DNA of 21,645 nucleotides, from NCBI GenBank assembly GCA_016719855.1, contig JADJYH010000083.1, positions 1-21,645 on the forward strand, in the 5' to 3' direction. Below are positions 16,302 through 21,645 of this stretch, one piece after another; the stretch's first letter is position 1; each line of letters begins with the position of its first letter. Under the pieces are notes generated by a model, which saw only the letters and a program-made list of their open reading frames with translations, did not search any database and was not told the origin of the DNA. Position numbers and translations under genes: made by a program. Origin of the DNA: Saprospiraceae bacterium (GTDB lineage: Bacteria; Bacteroidota; Bacteroidia; Chitinophagales; Saprospiraceae).

Positions 16302-17681
16302 ATGACTTCAAACAGCATCCAATCCATCAACCTCGCTCACGGGCGAAAAGGGAACAGCTACAAGCTGTTGGGCCAAAAGGCGCTGCTTGTCCAAAAATTG
16401 AGACTGCCAACGAGGCGCAGGTCGGATGGTGCAGCACCAATTTAGGCTATCGCTAAAACTTGATGATGGCCGCTGCTCTGGTATTGTACGAGCGGCAAAA
16501 CGAATACGCCAGGCTGATGATGGAGGAGATGGGCAGCGCCCATACGGGACGCCCGTGCAGAGGTGGAAAAACGCTTGGGTTTGCGAGTACCACGCCAAGA
16601 ACGCCGCCCAGATGCTGGCAGACGAGGTGGTGGTGACGGAGGCAAAGAGCAGCGTTGTGGCCTTCCAGCCGCTGGGGTTGGTACTGGCAGTCATGCCTTG
16701 GAACTTCCCTGTTTTGGCAGGTATTCCGATTCGCTGCACCGGCGCTCGCGGCCGGGGAACGGTGGTTTCGTTGAAGCACGCCTCCAACGTGCCGGGTTGC
16801 AGCGCTGCCATCGAGGAGCTGTTTGAAAGCGTGGGCTTTCCGAAAGGACTTTTCACCAACCTGCACATAAACTCCAAACACGTGGCAGGCATCATACGCC
16901 ACCCGCTGGTAAAGGCGGGCACACTGACAGGCAGCGAGCCTGCTGGGCGCAGTGTGGCCAAGGTGGCCGGTGAGTGCCTGAAGAAAACCGTGCTCGAACT
17001 GGGTGGGAGCGACCTCTATTCCGTGCTGGCCGATGCCGACCTCGGAACACGCTGCTGAAACCCGTTAAAACAGCCGCCTGATGAACTCCGGGCAGAGCTG
17101 CACTTCAGTGCCAAGCGCTTCATTGTGGTAAAGGAAGTGTATGACGAATTCATGAAGCCGTTCCAGAAAAATGGTCGCTCGTCACCTTTGGCGACCTCTC
17201 TGACGAGTCCACCGCAACCCAGCCAATGGCCCGCAAGGACCTCCGGGACGAGCTTTGTACGAACAAGTGACGAGAAGCGTCGAGGCGGGCGCAAAATGCC
17301 TGCTCGGTGGCAAGATACCCGTTGGATGGCGCTTTACCCACTGACCATCCCCACCGGCGCGTAAAGTCGGGTACGCCCGCTTACAGCGACGAGCTGGGCC
17401 AGTGGCCGCCGTCATCAAAGCAGAAGATGAAGATCGATGCCATTCACATCGCAAACGATACTTTTTTGGGCTTGAGCTGCCGTTTTTACCCAAAATGAGG
17501 GACAAGGGCTTTGGATAGCCACAAGGAAAAATTAAATGCGGGAAGTTGCTTCGTCAACTCGTTGGTAAAATCCGACCCTCGGACTGCCGTTCGGGGCATC
17601 AACCACAGTGGGTATGGACGGGAACCGTCGGCTTTCGGCATCAGGGAATTCGTGAACATCAAGACCGTCTGGGTTCAGTAA
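16302..17681 (+). CDS. NAD(P)-dependent aldehyde dehydrogenase, succinate-semialdehyde type, heavily frameshifted
   Basis: Oxidises an aldehyde, probably succinate semialdehyde, to the acid in the cytoplasm; about 460 residues. ATG 16302 gives MTSNSIQSIN and the end is GIREFVNIKTVWVQ at 17681. Across frames one sees MMEEMGSAH, WVCEYHAKNAAQMLADE, SSVVAFQPLG, VLAVMPWNFP, the cofactor region LKHASNVPGC, GFPKGLFTNLHI, LTGSEPAGRSVA, the catalytic-Glu motif TVLELGGSD, the catalytic-Cys motif NSGQSC (Cys codon 17099-17101), GTPAYSDEL, HIANDT and FGGINHSGYGRE. The QPLGxVLAVMPWNFP wording is that of short succinate-semialdehyde dehydrogenases. At least a dozen indels interrupt it although the catalytic residues remain. 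Either the consensus is poor here or this is a decaying gene. Confidence 0.82.
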
Positions 17682-17822
17682 AAGCACCACAGCGCTGTTT
17701 TGCGCAAATCCAATAGCAAATAAATTCTGATTATAGTCCAATTACGAAGAGGTGTCACTCGCAAGGGGTACGCCTTCTTCCACGATCAAAATGTGCTGTA
17801 ATTTTTCTTTCTCATATGATTT

Positions 17823-18023
17823 TTGCTGCTTTCGATCAATCCCCTGCTTTTCATAGGCTTGTACGTGGTGTATCAGTTTATTTCAGGAAGATACACCCCA
17901 TCAATTATATCGTGTTATGCCCTGTTTGTCTGGGTTGCTGCCATTAAATTTGGAGCACGCTATGTGAAAAACAGCAACGTGAAAATGAACATTAACGAAT
18001 GGACTGCATTAATTTATCCGTAA
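17823..18023 (+). CDS. Possible small two-span membrane protein
   Basis: I do not recognise this protein. It has 66 residues with two hydrophobic stretches, INPLLFIGLYVVYQFI and SIISCYALFVWVAAIKFGA, and a polar tail (KNSNVKMNINEWTALIYP). It stands between the dehydrogenase and the sensor kinase on the same strand. The sequence before the kinase is too disturbed to exclude that this is part of a longer broken gene. Confidence 0.35.
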   Translation: MLLSINPLLFIGLYVVYQFISGRYTPSIISCYALFVWVAAIKFGARYVKNSNVKMNINEWTALIYP

Positions 18024-18066
18024 TGCCATACCTAAATGACGCTAATAGATTTGGAAAGACAGTTGT

Positions 18067-19498
18067 CGAGATAAATTTTAAGCTTACAAATCCTAATTGG
18101 TCACCACTGCATCCGTGCTGGTGGTCAAATTTAGTTGGCATTACGTCCATCATGTTTCAGAACAAGTCGGAGGATAGGATAGGAGACACGTATGAGGTTA
18201 AGGTAAAAATCATGGAGTTGTTCCAACTGCCGCGCAGCACTGGAAAGTAGGCAGCGTGGCTAACCCCACCGGCAACGAAGCTTATCTGGGCAATTGCACT
18301 TTCCAGCCAAGACTCCATAAAGTCCATTTTGCTTGTTCTCAAAACTCCTGACGGCTGACAATCCCAACTCAACAGCGCAACTTTCCAAACCTTTGGAGCA
18401 ATCTAGCCAAACCAAGCTAAATGAAGTGGCAAAGGTCGGGAACCTGTACTGTGCTGATGATGAAAGACGAGGCGTTGGAGATTGTGAACACCAATGTGGG
18501 AGAGCGAACGATGGAGCAGATTGAAAGACTCAAGAACGCCATGCTGGCGGAGGAAGATACTCTTGGAGCAGCGTATCAAAAGCAAACTGGCTTCAGTTGT
18601 TTTCGTTGCTGCTGCTCAGTTTGGGTATAATTGAGCGGCCTCAGCATCTATTCACTTTATAAACAGGTAGCTCCGCTGATAGACAAACTTTCCATTACCA
18701 ATGCCGACCTGCAAAAACGCTTGTAAGAAAAACAACGGGAAATAGAGCTTAGAAAACGCTTGGAGACACGGAATAAAATAACCGATAGGCTGGCTAACCT
18801 CCAGCAAAATGCGGAGTTGAACCACTTTCGCCTACATTGCCTTCGCACGACCTTCTATGGAACCGCTTCGCACAGTGAACAATTTCATCAAGGTGTTTCG
18901 GGAAGACTTCCGCTTATGAGAAGTTTGGCGAGGACGCTAACCAATACTTTGATTTTATTCTAGGTGCTACCCACTGTATGAAGGCGCTCATTCAGGCTGC
19001 TCAATTACTCCCGCCTCGGCAAAATTGAGGAGTGCCGAAATATTGGGCTCGAAACGAGATGCTCGCCGAAACAAAAGAAAATCTTGGCAGCGGCCATTTC
19101 TTCCAAAAATGCCGTGGTAGAGGCTGGGCAACTGCCTTCTGATAAATTCCAGTATGAAAACCGAGACGATGCAGTTGTTTCCAAAACCCCATCAACAATG
19201 CCATCAAGTACACAGCGCCTGGGGTTGTACCTACAATAACCGTTAATGCCGAAGACCGAGGAGATGCCTGGGAGTTTTGGTGAGAGGCCGACAATGGAAT
19301 TGGGATACCTGATAATCAACAGGACAAAATCTTCACTACGTTCCTCACGGCTTCACGCCGAAGGCGACTATGAAGGCTGGCGGTGCATTGGCCTTGCTTT
19401 TTGTAAAAATTGTAGAATCGTAATGGCGGCAAGATTTTGTTTGAATTTCTGAACCGGGCAATGGCAGCCGTTTTTATTTTACTATTTCAAAAGATTGA
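18067..19498 (+). CDS. CHASE3-domain sensor histidine kinase, heavily frameshifted
   Basis: Membrane-bound sensor kinase, about 475 residues. After a first membrane helix (disrupted, near 18090-18150) comes a CHASE3 sensor: MFQNKSEDRIGDTYEVKVKIMELF, QRG then TGNEAYLGN, LEQSSQTKLNEVA, DEALEIVNTNVGERTMEQIE, RLKNAMLAEEDTLLEQR. The second helix is near 18595-18650 (SVVFVAAAQFG, LSGLSIYSLY). A coiled coil follows (KLSITNADLQKRL, REIELRKRLETRNKI). The H-box reads AELNHF, then SHDLL with the phospho-accepting His at 18846-18848. ATP-site pieces are NPINNAIKYT, DNGIGIPDNQQDKIF and CGIGLAFCK, ending GNGSRFYFTISKD. The start is unclear; 18067 is approximate. Twenty or so indels are implied. It ends three bases before the response regulator ATG, so the two form a pair. 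Confidence 0.75.
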
Positions 19499-19501
19499 AG
19501 G

Positions 19502-19922
19502 ATGAGACTGAAATTGAAACAAGATATTGCTGATTGACGACTCAGATGCGGACACCCTCATCCACCGAAGCGGGTGATAAAAAGGCGGGACGTGGCGAAT
19601 AATATCATCGTGAAAAACAGCGGGCAGGCTGCACTCGACTACCTCTCAAAAGATGAAAATGCCGGGAACACCCCGTTCCTGGAACTCATTTTCCTCGACA
19701 TCAACATGCCGGGCATGAATGGCTGGAGTTTCTCGAAAATTACGAAAAACTGGAACCGGAGCAAAAGGCGGGTATCATCGTGTGCATGCTCACAACTTCC
19801 GTGTAGCAGAAGCGGATAAGCAGAAAACTGGCGGATTGCCGTCTTTGGTTGAATCGTTTCTGTTCATGCTTACTGACGCAGGAGACGCTTTTCTTTCAAA
19901 ATATTGGATGACTATTTCTTAA
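19502..19922 (+). CDS. Single-domain response regulator (CheY/Rcp1 type)
   Basis: Receiver-only regulator of about 140 residues, expected to be phosphorylated by the kinase next to it. ATG 19502 gives MRLKLKQ, then ILLIDDSDADTLIHR with the acidic pair, NNIIVKNSGQAALDYLSKDE, the phospho-acceptor Asp in LIFLDINMPGMNGW, and, after shifts, EFLENYEKLEPEQKAGIIVCMLTTS with the switch Thr/Ser. The extra residues in the loop before beta-4 are typical of the phytochrome-linked Rcp1 type. The conserved Lys of beta-5 is not visible (ESFLFMLT where FKPLT is expected), probably due to a small deletion. Breaks occur near 19525, 19570, 19730, 19805 and 19880. The end is uncertain; in another frame it runs to about 19980. 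No DNA-binding domain, so it may act by protein contact. Confidence 0.8.
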
Positions 19923-19946
19923 ACAACGGAAAAGTCAAAATGGCGT

Positions 19947-20065
19947 CTAATTGCAAGTGCCTAACGCCATCCATATTATGATGAAAATGATGATGGTGCC
20001 GAGGCAAACCGCCACCTAGTTTTGGCTCCATAGCCAGCAATAATCGCTCGAAAGAAGTTGTTCAT
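19947..20065 (-). CDS. Very small single-span membrane protein
   Basis: About 39 residues. ATG 20065 gives MNNFFRAIIAGYGAK, then after one indel near 20015 KLGGG, AVCLGTIIIFIIIWMALGTCN and a stop at 19947. This is an amphipathic, basic lead followed by a glycine turn and one membrane helix. I have seen similarly built short proteins in Bacteroidota annotated only as hypothetical. A different frame of the same bases gives a His-rich run, which I think is the false one. It is convergent with the response regulator and upstream there are about 150 bases to the next gene. Function unknown; its setting suggests a stress-related membrane peptide. Confidence 0.5.
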
Positions 20066-20215
20066 TTTAGGTAAGTTTTGTTAGTCATTAGATAGCTGTA
20101 AAGCGTATTAGCAGGGCTAAATGTTCATCGTAAAATGGCTCAGATCAGTTACTATGTCAGGGTTTGGTTGTGATGAGATGTTACCATAAAAACCCTTACT
20201 AAAATTGTCATAGAA
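20066..20215. other. Short gap between the small membrane protein gene and the transporter gene
   Basis: No gene or clear regulatory site is visible. The plus-strand AGGAGGTGATTTGAAAAA near 20219-20236 looks like a perfect Shine-Dalgarno and TTG start, but the bases are better explained as the 3' end of the transporter gene on the other strand. Confidence 0.4.
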
Positions 20216-21352
20216 TCAAAGGAGGTGATTTGAAAAAAATTGCTCAACCGAAAACGCTCCTTGTTCCATTTTTGATTGAACAGGTGTCTGGTTTATGCCG
20301 ATTTCGTCACTTATAAGCAAACCAACGGGCTGCCAAGCATCTGATTGTTTTAGAAGTTCGCCTAGTATGGCGATGCACGGCAAGGATAGCATTACGCTCC
20401 ACTATGCCCCATATTTCCGCACCAACCAGCAGCGCAATCAAGGTTACCAAGGATTTGGCGCTGACGGAAGATCCCACCACCCTTTGGGGTAACAAAATCT
20501 CTCTCTAAAACCTGAACTACAACGAAGAGTATGACTACACGCCACAGGCTGGGTTGCCTCGTTGGCCGTGCCAATAGCGTATAGGAAAGGTAAAAGCCCT
20601 CCGATAAATGTGCCGATATAAGGGATAACGGCCAACATAGCTGCCAAAAATCCCCAAAAACGGGTGCTTAACTTCAATCACACAAAGTCCAACACTGTTT
20701 AGGATGCCCATAATCGAAAATGACCATGACCAAGCCTTGTAGGTAACCTTGTATTACTTTTTGAACGCTTTCTAACAGCTTCCATGCGTGCCCTCCTGTT
20801 TGGTCGGTGGGTTTGCATCAATATGAAGTTTCTTGAATGCCGATTTGGTGGTGCTGGTGGAAACAGGAAAATATAGATAAAAGTCAATAAAAACCCAGTG
20901 CCAAAAAGAAAACAGAAGAGCTAACCCTGTCGTCAAAAAAGAGGAGGGAGGATACCATAGAGGGCAATTGCTCGGTGAAGAATTTATCAGTTTCGGCCCT
21001 CGTGAACCTGCCTGCATGTTCCTGATACCGGAATAGACCATGGGTGATACCAGCGTTCATTTTTCTTTAATGGACGACATATCGGCCACTACAGCTCATG
21101 AACTGGGAAGAAAAATAAATGATACCGGTTACCGGTATATAATTCGTTGATATCATAGCAAGTATAATGGCCAGGAGCGCTATTTTATCCAGCGCTCAAA
21201 ATCGGGTACAAAGCGGTTTGAGCATGAAGGCAAACAATGCCCCAAACACAAGCGGCACCAATATGGATTTGCCAATTACGAGTATATAAATGCCCATAAA
21301 AGTAATGCGCCAAAACTAGCAAGCTGTCGGAGGCTGAATTTAATTGCGCCAT
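20216..21352 (-). CDS. AI-2E family transporter (PerM/TqsA-like), frameshifted
   Basis: Inner-membrane exporter-type permease of about 379 residues. ATG 21352 (MAQLNSASDSLLVLA) is followed across shifts by WAFIYILVIGKSILVPLVFGALFAFMLKPL (quoted as YILVIGKSILVPLVFGALF), then a variable part, LLESVQKVIQGYLQGLVMVI near 20760-20700, and FWGFLAAMLAVIPYIGTFIG, GLLPFLYAIGT, the core of the family, near 20650-20560. Then VVILFVVVQVLERDFVTPK, VVGSSVSAKSLVTLIALLVGAEIWG and a tail KQSDAWQPVGLLISDEIGIN ending SVEQFFSNHLL. About ten indels are needed. The family is named after autoinducer-2 export but many members have other roles such as sodium/proton exchange, so quorum sensing should not be assumed. 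Confidence 0.82.
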
Positions 21353-21645
21353 TTTTTAAGTTTCAAATGGCTACCGCACTTGTCCGGCAATTAGATGGAC
21401 AGCTAATTTCCACTTTTGCATGAAATCGTTGTTGGGGCAGATATTTGAGGTTGCGGCGATTAAATCGCCGTCGAGCAGCCTTTCGAACTGCCTGCTTGTA
21501 GGACGGAAGCCAAACTGAGGTCAAAACCACGTTTTGACGGGCATATGGTTGAAAAACACGGTATTGTAGTTTTTAGAAATTGGTTAACCCAAAACGGACA
21601 ACATGAAAACGCATACCTGTACGCTCACAACGGTGACAAAGTAAG
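21353..21645. other. Right-end region without a recognised gene
   Basis: It has a 7-bp hairpin, CGGCGAT/ATCGCCG with loop TAA (21454-21470), and near the edge a plus-strand ATG at 21602 that stops after 13 codons. Given the indel rate, the latter might be the start of a gene that continues beyond the window, but nothing supports this further. Confidence 0.4.

Noticed and set aside
19960..20012. His-rich peptide (HHHHFHHNMD) as a metal-binding small protein
   Set aside because: The neighbouring frame of the same bases gives a proper membrane helix with matched start and stop, and a single indel explains the difference.
20219..20307. Perfect-looking GGAGGTGATTTG ribosome site and plus-strand small ORF
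   Set aside because: The bases encode the C-terminal tail of the AI-2E transporter on the minus strand, and Bacteroidota seldom rely on strong Shine-Dalgarno sites.
20216..21352. AI-2E transporter as evidence of quorum sensing
   Set aside because: The family name is historical and many members have other transport roles; no LuxS or Lsr-type gene is visible.
21454..21470. 7-bp hairpin CGGCGAT/ATCGCCG as a terminator
   Set aside because: No T-run follows on either strand and no gene end is adjacent.

Overview
The window looks like a chromosomal piece from a Bacteroidota bacterium, perhaps a Saprospiria-like environmental lineage, though that rank is only a guess. The phylum call rests on a SusC/SusD pair beside a GH92 mannosidase, lipoprotein-type export signals, a TAnnTTTG-type promoter element, and YtxH/holin-family stress genes of a kind common in that phylum. 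I saw no rRNA, tRNA, CRISPR array, transposase or integrase.

Left part, about 1-11,600, all genes on the minus strand: a compact mannose-glycan utilisation locus. In transcription order it encodes a GntR/HutC repressor, SusC (TonB-dependent receptor), SusD (glycan-binding lipoprotein), a ROK sugar kinase, a long class I mannose-6-phosphate isomerase, a sugar-porter MFS transporter and a GH92 alpha-mannosidase that runs off the left edge. Together they give a full route: mannoside capture, mannose release, uptake, phosphorylation and isomerisation to fructose-6-phosphate. The repressor gene has a palindrome next to its own promoter. A 142-bp palindromic element resembling a MITE lies between susD and the ROK gene, and a second inverted repeat lies between susC and susD.

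Right part, about 11,900-21,350: a mixed-strand cluster of small membrane and stress proteins. It has a holin-superfamily membrane protein, two YtxH proteins, two or three small hypothetical proteins, a two-domain universal stress protein, a membrane protein with a threefold LPxVQQ-type repeat, a succinate-semialdehyde-type aldehyde dehydrogenase, a CHASE3 sensor histidine kinase with a single-domain response regulator, a very small membrane protein and an AI-2E-family transporter. It reads as an envelope/general stress island.

Sequence quality: almost every gene needs single-base frame corrections to be read through. There are none in the MFS gene and one to a few in most metabolic genes, but very many from the aldehyde dehydrogenase onward. 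The intended protein is usually recognisable across the breaks and catalytic motifs survive, so I favour indel errors in a low-coverage consensus over true gene decay, but this cannot be proved here. Many coordinates below therefore join several frames. SusC also seems to lack two larger internal blocks, which single-base errors do not explain.
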